From positions 1-31,152 of IMG/VR virus record IMGVR_UViG_3300020000_000175: a stretch of DNA of 31,152 nt; one strand, given 5' to 3'. Both the position numbers and the translations under genes were made by a program. Shown piece by piece: positions 12,767 to 20,665 of the stretch. Numbering within the stretch: the first letter of the stretch is position 1; the number at the start of each line of letters is the position of its first letter. The notes under the pieces are model-generated. The model had not been told where the DNA came from and made no database searches. It worked only from the letters and a program-made list of their open reading frames with translations. Origin of the DNA: a virus.

Positions 12767-14017
12767 GTGAAATCTAACTCCTGGATTCAGGATTTAATAT
12801 CTGAGCATCAAGACGTAGAGACACCAGCTAGTTGGATATATTGGAGTCTAGTATGTTGCATCAGCGCAGTAGCTGCAAATCAATATACATTAAGAACTCT
12901 CAAGGGTAATGTAGTCTATTACCCAAATATCTATGTCATGCTTCTGGGAGAATCAGGACTTGGAAAAGGATTTCCCGTTAATCTGGCTAAGAGGTTGGTA
13001 CAAAGTGCCGACTCTACTAGAGTTATTGCTGGAAGATCTTCTATACAAGCTATCATTAAGGAATTGGCGACTACAAAGTCTGCTCAAGGAAAACCCCTCA
13101 TTACTGACTCTAGGGGATTTATTGTCAATGGAGAATTATCTACTGCTATTATCCAGGATCCAGACAGTCTCACTATTCTTACAGACCTATACGATAGAAA
13201 CTACAATACGCAGTGGAATAATTTACTTAAAGGTGATGGAGTCGAAAAGCTTAAAGAACCGTACATCACATGTCTTTTCGGTAGTTCCCCCGCACACTTC
13301 TATGATAGCATTCCTCAAGCTAATATCGAAGGAGGTTACATTGGTAGGAACTTGGTCATTTACGAAGAATCAAGATCAAAAGAATTAGATCTACTTGATG
13401 GACAGGAGGAGAGCGTAGATGATGATAAGTATGAAGGATATATAGTTCCTAAATACATACCACATCTAGTACATATAGCTAGTAAAACAATAAAGATGGT
13501 TCCAGATCCCCGCGCCAGAGAAATGTTTAATATTTGGCGTAGAGAATGGAGAGCTAATCAACATGTATATAATGATAAAACAGGATTTGTTAATAGAGTA
13601 CCGGATCACGTTCTTAAATTAAGTATGTGCTTAGCTCTTGCTCGATATGATTTCGAGGGTTGTATTAGAGAGCCTGAGATTCAAGAAGCAATTACTCAGG
13701 TCACAAATTTAATCTATGCTAGCCGTAAAGCAGCAGAAGGTGGTGGTCTTGATCCGTTGGCTCAACAAACCAAAAAGGTTGTTGATTATCTTATTTCTGC
13801 TAGAGATAATCAGCTCTCTCGCACTGACCTTCTTGTATTGGGCTATGGCAATTTTGATCCTAACACTCTTGACAAAATAATGGAGACGCTTATGGAAATG
13901 AAATGGGTAAAAAGATCTAAAAAGCAATTCGGTAATGGATCAGATTGGACGTATCATTTATCTGGTGAACCTCTTGAGAGTTATAAAATCTTCAAACAGA
14001 ATCTGGAAAAGAGATGA
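12767..14017 (+). CDS. DUF3987-like P-loop ATPase, probable replicative helicase or helicase-primase component
   Basis: A 416-aa protein with N-terminal helices, then a P-loop GESGLGKG (61-68) and a later strand FIVNGELST (118-126), matching DUF3987-type phage proteins that are thought to serve as helicase or primase-helicase subunits. The C-terminal 80 residues look like a winged helix (SRTDLLVLGYGNFDPNTLDK and a final beta hairpin KRSKKQF). The P-loop ends Lys-Gly rather than Lys-Ser/Thr. The start is a GTG at 12767 just after the polymerase stop; no ATG fits the frame near there. The position right behind the polymerase supports a replisome role. It ends with an ATGA overlap on the next zinc-ribbon gene. 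Confidence 0.75.
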   Translation: MKSNSWIQDLISEHQDVETPASWIYWSLVCCISAVAANQYTLRTLKGNVVYYPNIYVMLLGESGLGKGFPVNLAKRLVQSADSTRVIAGRSSIQAIIKELATTKSAQGKPLITDSRGFIVNGELSTAIIQDPDSLTILTDLYDRNYNTQWNNLLKGDGVEKLKEPYITCLFGSSPAHFYDSIPQANIEGGYIGRNLVIYEESRSKELDLLDGQEESVDDDKYEGYIVPKYIPHLVHIASKTIKMVPDPRAREMFNIWRREWRANQHVYNDKTGFVNRVPDHVLKLSMCLALARYDFEGCIREPEIQEAITQVTNLIYASRKAAEGGGLDPLAQQTKKVVDYLISARDNQLSRTDLLVLGYGNFDPNTLDKIMETLMEMKWVKRSKKQFGNGSDWTYHLSGEPLESYKIFKQNLEKR

Positions 14018-14193
14018 CTAATCCATTCCATAAAGAATGTTTAATTAATTGGGATCGTATGGAACGTACTGTTAAATGTGAAGTATGTAAGAGGACTGAG
14101 GTGACTAGAAATAACGAGCCTGTATGTCCTAGATGTAAGTGGCCTATGGTAACTGTGTTGAAGTTCTTTGAGGAGAGGAAAGGATTCAAGTGA
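14014..14193 (+). CDS. 59-aa zinc-ribbon protein
   Basis: Two CxxC pairs, CEVC and CPRC, separated by about 12 residues form a standard zinc ribbon; the flanks are basic. The protein starts MTNPFHKE, another NPF tripeptide. The ATG overlaps the stop of the DUF3987-like gene. It may be an accessory factor of the replication proteins or a nucleic-acid-binding regulator; this is not established. Confidence 0.65.
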   Translation: MTNPFHKECLINWDRMERTVKCEVCKRTEVTRNNEPVCPRCKWPMVTVLKFFEERKGFK

Positions 14194-14236
14194 TGTATAT
14201 TGTCAAAGTAAGTGGAAAGTCTATGGGTAAAGTAAA

Positions 14237-14581
14237 ATGATTAAACTTGTAGATAAAAATGATAATGGAGAACTTCCACTAGCTAAATATATTACTCGAA
14301 TAGAGTTAATACCAGAATTAGTTAAAATAGTAAGTGAACTTCTTATTCAATTAAAACCACACATTGAAAATAAAAATTTAATTCCTTTTTATTGTTTTAA
14401 GGTTGAGGCCGGATATAAAGTTGGATTGGAATCAATATTAAATCATCTAATGACATTGAACTATTTATCAAAAGGATGTTATTTTTATACCTGTGATGGT
14501 ATGAAAATATTTGAAGTTCGTGGGCCATCTGGGGGTATTACAACATCTGTTTGCTTCTATTTAATGGCTTTAGGAGAATAA
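14237..14581 (+). CDS. 114-aa hypothetical protein
   Basis: Unknown, with alternating helical and beta-like stretches (ELVKIVSELLIQLKPHIENK; FKVEAGYKVGLESIL; GCYFYTCDGMKIFEV). Codon use is more A/T-rich than in the replication genes. It ends 10 bases before the first tRNA gene, so it and the tRNA are probably on one transcript. Confidence 0.6.
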   Translation: MIKLVDKNDNGELPLAKYITRIELIPELVKIVSELLIQLKPHIENKNLIPFYCFKVEAGYKVGLESILNHLMTLNYLSKGCYFYTCDGMKIFEVRGPSGGITTSVCFYLMALGE

Positions 14582-14591
14582 ACAAGAAAGA

Positions 14592-14681
14592 GCCACCTTG
14601 GCGAAATTGGCAAACGCGAAGGACTTAAAATCCTTTTCTGGCAAACCCAGATTGTCGGTTCGATTCCGACAGGTGGCACCA
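14592..14681 (+). tRNA. tRNA-Leu, anticodon UAA
   Basis: Acceptor arms GCCACCT/AGGTGGC pair fully, discriminator A is followed by an encoded CCA. The anticodon stem AAGGA/TCCTT holds loop CTTAAAA (anticodon TAA). A long variable arm CTGG/CCAG and T-arm GTCGG/CCGAC with TTCGATT complete a class II leucine tRNA that reads UUA and UUG. Confidence 0.95.
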
Positions 14682-14700
14682 TTTTAATTTGAGGTCTTTT

Positions 14701-15060
14701 ATGTTTCCACATGAATTAAATCAATTGGCAGAAAGAGTTCATACTGCAAATAAGAAATGGTGGATTGATATAAAAACTGGAGAGCCTATTGAACGTAATG
14801 TAGGAGAAATGCTATGCTTAATTCATTCTGAGATTAGTGAAGCATTAGAAGGGCATAGAAAAAGTTTAATGGATGATAAACTACCTCATAGGGAGATGTT
14901 TGAGGTAGAACTAGCTGATGCTCTAATTAGAATACTAGATTTAGCTATTGGTTTAGGATATGATATTGGAGGAGCTTTTGAAGAAAAGATGGCATATAAT
15001 GCAATAAGACATGACCATTCTATAGAAGGCAGATTAGAACAACACGGTAAGAAATACTAA
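14701..15060 (+). CDS. MazG-like nucleotide pyrophosphohydrolase
   Basis: The 119-aa protein matches the helical MazG-like fold: EMLCLIHSEISEALEG with E44 and E47 as the ExxE pair, EVELADALIRILD with E70 and D73 as the ExxD pair, and a final helix containing EEKMAYNAIRHDH. These acidic residues bind magnesium and a nucleoside triphosphate, which is cleaved to monophosphate and pyrophosphate. In phages such enzymes adjust dNTP pools, lower ppGpp, or remove unwanted nucleotides. GAGG lies 6 nt before the ATG at 14701; an upstream TTG is not needed. The gene lies between two tRNA-Leu genes. Confidence 0.85.
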   Translation: MFPHELNQLAERVHTANKKWWIDIKTGEPIERNVGEMLCLIHSEISEALEGHRKSLMDDKLPHREMFEVELADALIRILDLAIGLGYDIGGAFEEKMAYNAIRHDHSIEGRLEQHGKKY

Positions 15061-15067
15061 AGCAAAG

Positions 15068-15155
15068 GCCACAGTGGCGGAACTGGTATACGCAACGGAC
15101 TTAAAATCCGTCGATGCCTAGCATCATGTGGGTTCGATTCCCACCTATGGCGCCA
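15068..15155 (+). tRNA. second tRNA-Leu, anticodon UAA
   Basis: Acceptor GCCACAG pairs with CTATGGC with one C-A mismatch at the fifth pair; discriminator G and encoded CCA follow. The anticodon stem ACGGA/TCCGT has loop CTTAAAA, the same anticodon as the first tRNA-Leu. The variable arm GATGC/GCATC and T-arm GTGGG/CCCAC are intact. It is divergent from the first copy, so not a recent duplicate. Confidence 0.9.
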
Positions 15156-15160
15156 AAATT

Positions 15161-15328
15161 ATGAAAATCATCAAGATCAAATTAATCGTAGAAGATACAT
15201 GTAATCCTTCAAATCAAGATGCTATAAGTTATGTGAATGACCTAATATGCGAAGCGATTAGTAGAGAAGAACGTCAGAAACATCCTAGAATTAAACTTAT
15301 ATTAATTGAATCTAAGCATATAGGATAA
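15161..15328 (+). CDS. 55-aa hypothetical protein between tRNA genes
   Basis: A small beta-alpha protein (MKIIKIKLIVEDTCNPSNQD..., then a helix SYVNDLICEAISREERQK, then a strand RIKLILIES). The ATG at 15161 lies just after the second tRNA. A longer frame starting at 15128 is inside the tRNA and is rejected. No ribosome binding site is obvious and the tRNA end may be processed away, so translation is less certain. Confidence 0.5.
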   Translation: MKIIKIKLIVEDTCNPSNQDAISYVNDLICEAISREERQKHPRIKLILIESKHIG

Positions 15329-15337
15329 TAATCAAAC

Positions 15338-15412
15338 GGGCCATTAGCTCAGTCTGGTCAGAGCAGTAGACTCATAATCTAACGGTCGTAGGTTCAAATC
15401 CTACATGGCCCA
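15338..15412 (+). tRNA. tRNA with CAU anticodon (Met or lysidine-modified Ile)
   Basis: Acceptor GGGCCAT pairs perfectly with ATGGCCC; discriminator A and no encoded CCA. The anticodon loop CTCATAA gives CAT, the D-arm is AGCTCAGTCTGG-type, and the T-arm GTAGG/CCTAC is intact. A paired first base argues against an initiator tRNA. Elongator Met and Ile2 cannot be separated by eye. Confidence 0.93.
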
Positions 15413-15433
15413 CTAATTTTGGAGAAGAAAGAA

Positions 15434-15577
15434 ATGATTTGTAACTATTGTAAATTAGAATCAGAGATTACATACTCTGTTTACCAACATTTCCAACTTG
15501 CAGTAGTTTTCTGTTCAATTAGATGCTTATATCATTGGTCGCATAAACAGTTCTTTGAGGAGATTAACAAAGAATGA
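15434..15577 (+). CDS. 47-aa cysteine-rich protein
   Basis: CNYC near the start and a second Cys pair spaced CSIRC in the middle, plus His residues, suggest a treble-clef or zinc-ribbon-like mini-domain. GGAG lies upstream of the ATG and the stop overlaps the next ATG (ATGA). Unknown function. Confidence 0.55.
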   Translation: MICNYCKLESEITYSVYQHFQLAVVFCSIRCLYHWSHKQFFEEINKE

Positions 15578-15744
15578 CAATAGAATATACGCTCTGTCCT
15601 CTATGTGATACTAAAATGATAAGAGCTACATCTAAGTATGGTCCATATTGGAGATGTCCTAGATGGGGATGTAAAGGAACTAGAGATGCAGAAGGACGTA
15701 GTAAACAAGAGAAAGATGATGAATATGAAAAGGAAAAAGAATGA
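15574..15744 (+). CDS. 56-aa topoisomerase-type C4 zinc finger protein
   Basis: CPLC at residues 8-11 and later WRCPRWGCKGTR match the C4 zinc finger found at the C-terminus of bacterial DNA topoisomerase I (CPxC, 15-20 residues, CxxxxC-K/G). The finger stands alone here with an acidic-lysine tail (KQEKDDEYEKEKE). It probably binds single-stranded DNA or RNA polymerase; this is inferred from the family. It is linked by ATGA overlaps to both neighbours. Confidence 0.65.
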   Translation: MTIEYTLCPLCDTKMIRATSKYGPYWRCPRWGCKGTRDAEGRSKQEKDDEYEKEKE

Positions 15745-15989
15745 GATTTCCGCCTGAACTCTTAAAACAAATAGCTGATTTCTGTACTGAAAATAAAATA
15801 GGTGTAGCTCATTTATATCAAAGTGAAGCAGATGTTACTATCATACTAGCAGGACCAAAGGATTATCATCCAGATCAGATTTCTATTGTTGCTGCTCATA
15901 TGCTATTGACCGGAGTAGTTAGCAATGCTGTTAAGATAACTAATGAGATACAAGAGTCTACTAACTTACCAAAGGATAAAGTTAATTAA
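15741..15989 (+). CDS. 82-aa hypothetical protein, last gene of the rightward block
   Basis: Unknown mixed alpha/beta protein (ELLKQIADFCTENKIGVAHL, then a strand TIILAGP and helix DQISIVAAHML). It ends the rightward operon; its stop overlaps the stop of the leftward virion gene by four bases, with no room for a conventional terminator. Confidence 0.65.
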   Translation: MRFPPELLKQIADFCTENKIGVAHLYQSEADVTIILAGPKDYHPDQISIVAAHMLLTGVVSNAVKITNEIQESTNLPKDKVN

Positions 15990-18577
15990 TCATTAGGAAT
16001 TTTCTTAGCTAACTGGCTACCCCAAATTGGTATGAATTGTCTAACCGTAGATTTTAACAAGGGCTTATAGCTTAGATCTTTAACAGATTTAACAGCTCCA
16101 GCCGTTAAGTCAGCAGCCATTCCAGCCGTTGGACCAGCAAAGAATGAGATAACATCTGCCGGTCTACCAGTAGATGCAGCCTTTAATGCTTCACCAACCA
16201 GGCCAATACCAAAGGCATTAGAAGCATTATCAATTACACGTAGCAATCCTTCAGGTCTTTCCTGTCCACGAATAACAGCTTTAATATCTCCAGCAACTTC
16301 ACCAAATACTTGAGATGCAAGTGCTAACTTTAGCATAGGATGTATACGTCCATGATTAAGATCCTGAACCATAGCATTCTTAATATTGGTAGACTGAATA
16401 AAGGCAAACTTCTTAAATTGAGTTAATAGATTAGCCATTGGCTCATTAGACCAATGGTGTGGCAAGTCTAATGTGTTAACACGTCCTTGAGTTAAATCAG
16501 TAAATCTGTTAGCAGCAGTTGCAAGTTGTAGAGGAGTTAACTTCTCCTGCATTAATACACGTTCAGGCTTCTCAAGTAATAAATCCTTTAACCGTGCAAG
16601 GTTATAACTAGATGTAGGATTTCTCTTAAGAGAATTGAAGATAGATTCAACCTGATATTTACCAGTCAATCCGGCTGCAGAACGTAAGAATTCTTCAACC
16701 CACTTATTACCATAATGGAACTTAGATGAATAACCAACTTCATCTGCCGCGTCTCTAAACAAAGACTGAAGAACTCCCATCCTTTGTGCATCAAATCTTC
16801 CATTCTTAGTTAACGCACTAATAATACCCTTAGCTGCATTAGCTACATCACCCTTAAATCCAATCATAGATAAACCACCAGCCGTATTGGATGGAGCTGA
16901 TAGGGCTAGCTTAGTCATAGCCTGAACTTGAGTTAAGTGTCTAACACCAGGAGAATCTTTGAATTCATCATGCTTAAGAAACTTAGACATTATATCTCTA
17001 GCTTTACTTTCACCAGCTTGACCATTCTTCTGACCAATCTCCTCGATTAAAGAATTAATTATATTAGGTTCTTTACTAGCTATGTCATTAACTCCAAGAT
17101 ATTTATCAGTGAATGCTCTATCAGCCATATCAATATAGTGCTTATGTAATACGTCAAGATCACGTCGATATCCTGGAAAGTTAGCTAGCCGTTCGTGTAA
17201 TGCGTCTGATAGAATAGGATTATTCTGTCGTGAACGAGATAGAATTCTTTCGGCTGTGACAGAACTAACCCCTTTTTCCTGCATAAGTGACTGAATGATT
17301 TGATCTTTATTCTGATCGAAGAAATCTCTATCGAACTTATGAGGAAAGTAATTCTCTCGTGGTTCAAAAGGAGCTAGCTCACCAGTAGATAGTCTCATTT
17401 GAGAACCAGACTCAGCCATTAACTTCGTTAAATCTTTATCATTTTGTCTAATAACATTAACAAGATTCATGACCATAGGATCAGGACTTTTATCTCCACT
17501 TTCTACAACACTAATAGCTTCATCAATCTGTTCAGGAGCTAATCCTTCAGCGGCCTTATTAATTCTAGCTGATCTCTCGCCGGACCATACAGCAGTATGA
17601 GTATCCTTTAATTTAGAGAGTCTTTCAATTTCCTCACCTGCTGGTCCAAGTCTACGTAGTGCATGAGCATCTGATTCAATTACACCTTTGCGTGCTAGCT
17701 CGGTAATATCAACGGCTTTCTTTGTTTGCCTTTCAGTAAACCCAGATTTATTAATAGATGATTCAGTAACAGGTGCAGCAATAGGTGGTTCAGTAGAATC
17801 AGTCTTAGCAGCTTCTACATTAGCAGTTACTTCTTCAGCTATAGTCCTAGGAGCTTTAGGAGCTGATGGTAGAATAGGTTCATTAGGATTAATTGCAGCC
17901 GTTCCGCCTCTCATTTCTCTACTAGGGAAATTAAGTAATCTCTTAGGATCTTCTATACCAGCTCGTTCTAAATCAGCTTCTAATGAAGATAGACCAATAG
18001 GGTTACCATTAGCATCAATATTATGACCAAGTAGTCTAGCTTGTTCTTGAGGATTACCAAATGTTAATGGCTCAGGTAAAGCTCTACCAGTAGGACCAAC
18101 TGAAATCTTAGGAGCTTCTAATAATCCCCTAATCTTAGGAACTTCAGGTGGTAGTACTTCAGGAACTTTAATATCTTCAACAACACTACCAGTAGGTCTT
18201 TTACCCAGACCAGCAAGTCCTAATACTGATTCAGGTTCTTGTAATCCTTCTGTAAAGAAACGGCCAGGAAACGATGCTACTCTATTGAATGTATTGATTG
18301 GACTTTTCATCCATTCAGGTAAAAGATCTGATTCATTTATACCTTTTTCCATGTTCTGCATAGCAGAAGTATTAAGTACAGAGATAGCATTAGTCATCCT
18401 AGAATCAGGACGTTGTTCGATATCTATAGGTTTATCAGATTTCCATTGAGTAGTTAAACCAATCTTTTCCCAATGACCTCCTTTGTTAGCGTCATCAGGA
18501 ACAAAGCTACTAGCCTGTTCATCAGGAATAAAACTACTCTGATCGTCAGGAATAAAACTACTAGTAGGATCAGGCAT
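15986..18577 (-). CDS. 863-aa virion protein, probable internal or ejected protein
   Basis: The largest protein of the late block and the last gene in it. The N-terminus has a triple repeat SSFIPDD (6-12), SSFIPDE (14-20), SSFVPDD (23-29), a motif seen at the N-termini of some large phage virion proteins. A proline-rich linker (about 60-250) follows. Residues 280-650 are charged and helical; the C-terminal 200 residues alternate amphipathic helices with small hydrophobic stretches (GPTAGMAADLTAGAVKSVKD). Size, location at the end of the late operon and helical make-up resemble proteins that podoviruses eject into the host, but no enzymatic motif (lytic transglycosylase or polymerase) is visible. 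Function is inferred. Confidence 0.75.
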   Translation of the reverse strand: MPDPTSSFIPDDQSSFIPDEQASSFVPDDANKGGHWEKIGLTTQWKSDKPIDIEQRPDSRMTNAISVLNTSAMQNMEKGINESDLLPEWMKSPINTFNRVASFPGRFFTEGLQEPESVLGLAGLGKRPTGSVVEDIKVPEVLPPEVPKIRGLLEAPKISVGPTGRALPEPLTFGNPQEQARLLGHNIDANGNPIGLSSLEADLERAGIEDPKRLLNFPSREMRGGTAAINPNEPILPSAPKAPRTIAEEVTANVEAAKTDSTEPPIAAPVTESSINKSGFTERQTKKAVDITELARKGVIESDAHALRRLGPAGEEIERLSKLKDTHTAVWSGERSARINKAAEGLAPEQIDEAISVVESGDKSPDPMVMNLVNVIRQNDKDLTKLMAESGSQMRLSTGELAPFEPRENYFPHKFDRDFFDQNKDQIIQSLMQEKGVSSVTAERILSRSRQNNPILSDALHERLANFPGYRRDLDVLHKHYIDMADRAFTDKYLGVNDIASKEPNIINSLIEEIGQKNGQAGESKARDIMSKFLKHDEFKDSPGVRHLTQVQAMTKLALSAPSNTAGGLSMIGFKGDVANAAKGIISALTKNGRFDAQRMGVLQSLFRDAADEVGYSSKFHYGNKWVEEFLRSAAGLTGKYQVESIFNSLKRNPTSSYNLARLKDLLLEKPERVLMQEKLTPLQLATAANRFTDLTQGRVNTLDLPHHWSNEPMANLLTQFKKFAFIQSTNIKNAMVQDLNHGRIHPMLKLALASQVFGEVAGDIKAVIRGQERPEGLLRVIDNASNAFGIGLVGEALKAASTGRPADVISFFAGPTAGMAADLTAGAVKSVKDLSYKPLLKSTVRQFIPIWGSQLAKKIPND

Positions 18578-18578
18578 C

Positions 18579-19109
18579 TTAGTAGCCTCTAAAATTTCCC
18601 TGATTACCAGCCTGTCTCATAATAGGATTAGCAGGTCTTTGTGTCTTACGTAATCCAGCAGAGTTATTAGAATTATTCATTCCACCACCGAACATTGGAT
18701 TTCTCTGTAACATCTGTGCAAATTTAGGATCACTAAACATCTGCATCAATCTAGAAAATACATCACCAGAAGGTCCAACACCAGGGAATTGTCTACCATT
18801 AGGTAATTGACCGCTCATAGGTGGTGGCATTCTACCAGGAATAGACATTTGTGGCATTCTATTAGGAGAAGCTTTTCCCAAAAAACTAGGATTACCACCA
18901 ATACTAGTACCTAAATTAGGACCAGGAGCAGACCTTTCATTTTGAAAGAAAGGACTTCTAGTATCAAATGTAGGTCCAGGACCAGCAAATGATGTAGGAC
19001 CTGATTGACCAGGCATATTAGGTTGCATCATATTATCTGTAGGTCTTCTAATAATATTAAAGTTACTAAAACTACCACCAGTTGGACCAGTTGCGTTATT
19101 CCAATTCAT
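18579..19109 (-). CDS. 176-aa Gly/Pro/Asn-rich low-complexity protein
   Basis: Almost entirely low-complexity sequence rich in Gly, Pro, Asn, Ser and Met; no regular secondary structure is likely. I chose the ATG at 19109 rather than 19124 because GGAGG lies 8 nt upstream and the ATGA overlap couples it to the preceding gene. Lying between two large candidate internal virion proteins, it is probably a flexible virion or scaffold-like component. Unknown function. Confidence 0.65.
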   Translation of the reverse strand: MNWNNATGPTGGSFSNFNIIRRPTDNMMQPNMPGQSGPTSFAGPGPTFDTRSPFFQNERSAPGPNLGTSIGGNPSFLGKASPNRMPQMSIPGRMPPPMSGQLPNGRQFPGVGPSGDVFSRLMQMFSDPKFAQMLQRNPMFGGGMNNSNNSAGLRKTQRPANPIMRQAGNQGNFRGY

Positions 19110-20665
19110 TGATCTATCCTCCATCCCTTTGCTTTTGCTTCTTCAGGAGTAGCCCAACCACCTCCCTGTGGAGTAGTAACATGAACTAAACCAGGTTTGG
19201 GTGGATTACCATATTTACTAGGAATTTCTCTTTCAGTAATAGTAGCAGTTTGTCCTTTACCACCAATTGGAATAACTGATTTCTTAGCATAGATAGCATC
19301 TTGCATCTTCTTGTATTCATCTTCAGTTGGACCAAATATCAAACCAGGCTTTTCAATATCTACCATTCCAGTTTTCTTATCAACAGTAATATAGCTTCTT
19401 AACTTAGGATTATCAGCCTTGAATTGTTCAGCGGCAGTAGCATAATTTAATTTCCTATTAGCAGCAGATTCTTGACTAGCACTCTTAGGTTGAACAGTAG
19501 CTACAGGTTTTTGAGTTTCACCAGGCTTAGGAGCATTAGGCTTTTCAACTGTAGCAGGAGTAAATTCTTTATTATCAAGATCAAGAGTTCCTTCAATAGT
19601 CTTAGATGGATCTTCAGGATCTTGAATAGATGCTTTAACTACTCTATTTCTCTTAGCCTTTTCAGTTGCTGTAGTCTTAGCAGTAGCAACAGCAGAAGCC
19701 TTCTCAACTGCATACTTCTGCTTTTCTTCAGCACTCATGAAGGTAGCATCAACAGGTATCTTAGAACCATCCTTAAAATAGAATGCAGCTTGACCAGAAT
19801 CATCAACCTTAAATACACCACCTTTAGCTACAGCCTGAGATATCTTTAATTTCTCCTCAAATTCATGTTGTTTCTCAGCGAATCTACGTTCACTAAGATC
19901 CATCCTCTGGCCAAATTCGCCTTTTAATTCAGTATCTCTATTTTGTAATCTATCGAGTCTCTTATTAGCCATATCCTGAGTCATAACACCACTAGCAATT
20001 TGTCTCATATTAACATTATTACCACGTTCAGCATTAGCAGCCGCTAGTGTAGGTTGAATTTGATTCTTCCAATCCTCCAATGATCTATGATAACCTGGGT
20101 CCATAGCTTCTTCAGCTAATCTTGGACCACCAAAGAAACCTAAAAAGCTAGCACCTAATTTACGTCCAAATCCAGCATGATGTCTCTGAGGATAACTAGA
20201 TAACATAGCATCTAGTCTATCTTGTGCAGCATGTTCAGGCTTATATAATGACATGAATTGATCATATTCATTTTGTATATTATTATCACGAGCATTACCA
20301 GCTAAATCTAATTGAGGTATTGAATTCTCAAATCCAGGCTGATCAACTTGTGGACTCTGTTGACCACCGATATCACCTATAAAATTAGGAGAATTATAAT
20401 CTTCAATAGGCGGAACTACTACAGGAGGAGCAGGAGTAGAAGAATCTAAACCTGAATCCATACTTAACGGCTGATAGCTATTACCAAACAAACCACCAGT
20501 ATCAGGCATGTCCATACCAAATGATGTAGGATCATTAATATCTGGCATATTCATACTACCAGTAATACCACCCTGTTCAGGTAAATCATTACCCACAGGC
20601 TGATTAGGATCAAATAATCCGCCAAAAATATTACGTAGATGCAAGAGATCAAGTAATCCAGGCAT
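19106..20665 (-). CDS. 519-aa low-complexity/coiled-coil virion protein
   Basis: Residues 1-140 are disordered, rich in Gly, Pro, Asp and Asn. A helical region follows, including a coiled-coil segment (MDLSERRFAEKQHEFEEKLK) at about 256-275. The C-terminal part is Lys/Pro/Gln rich, with the compact ending GGGWATPEEAKAKGWRIDQ. It lies in the same stretch as three other large proteins of similar style and is a candidate internal virion protein. No enzymatic motif was recognised. Confidence 0.65.
   Translation of the reverse strand: MPGLLDLLHLRNIFGGLFDPNQPVGNDLPEQGGITGSMNMPDINDPTSFGMDMPDTGGLFGNSYQPLSMDSGLDSSTPAPPVVVPPIEDYNSPNFIGDIGGQQSPQVDQPGFENSIPQLDLAGNARDNNIQNEYDQFMSLYKPEHAAQDRLDAMLSSYPQRHHAGFGRKLGASFLGFFGGPRLAEEAMDPGYHRSLEDWKNQIQPTLAAANAERGNNVNMRQIASGVMTQDMANKRLDRLQNRDTELKGEFGQRMDLSERRFAEKQHEFEEKLKISQAVAKGGVFKVDDSGQAAFYFKDGSKIPVDATFMSAEEKQKYAVEKASAVATAKTTATEKAKRNRVVKASIQDPEDPSKTIEGTLDLDNKEFTPATVEKPNAPKPGETQKPVATVQPKSASQESAANRKLNYATAAEQFKADNPKLRSYITVDKKTGMVDIEKPGLIFGPTEDEYKKMQDAIYAKKSVIPIGGKGQTATITEREIPSKYGNPPKPGLVHVTTPQGGGWATPEEAKAKGWRIDQ

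Noticed and set aside
14193-14240. 15-codon open frame between the zinc-ribbon gene and the 114-aa gene
   Set aside because: Has an ATGA-type overlap start but is too short and without supporting evidence; left as a possibility only.
15128-15160. Upstream GTG start for the 55-aa protein
   Set aside because: It lies inside the second tRNA-Leu gene, so the ATG at 15161 is preferred.
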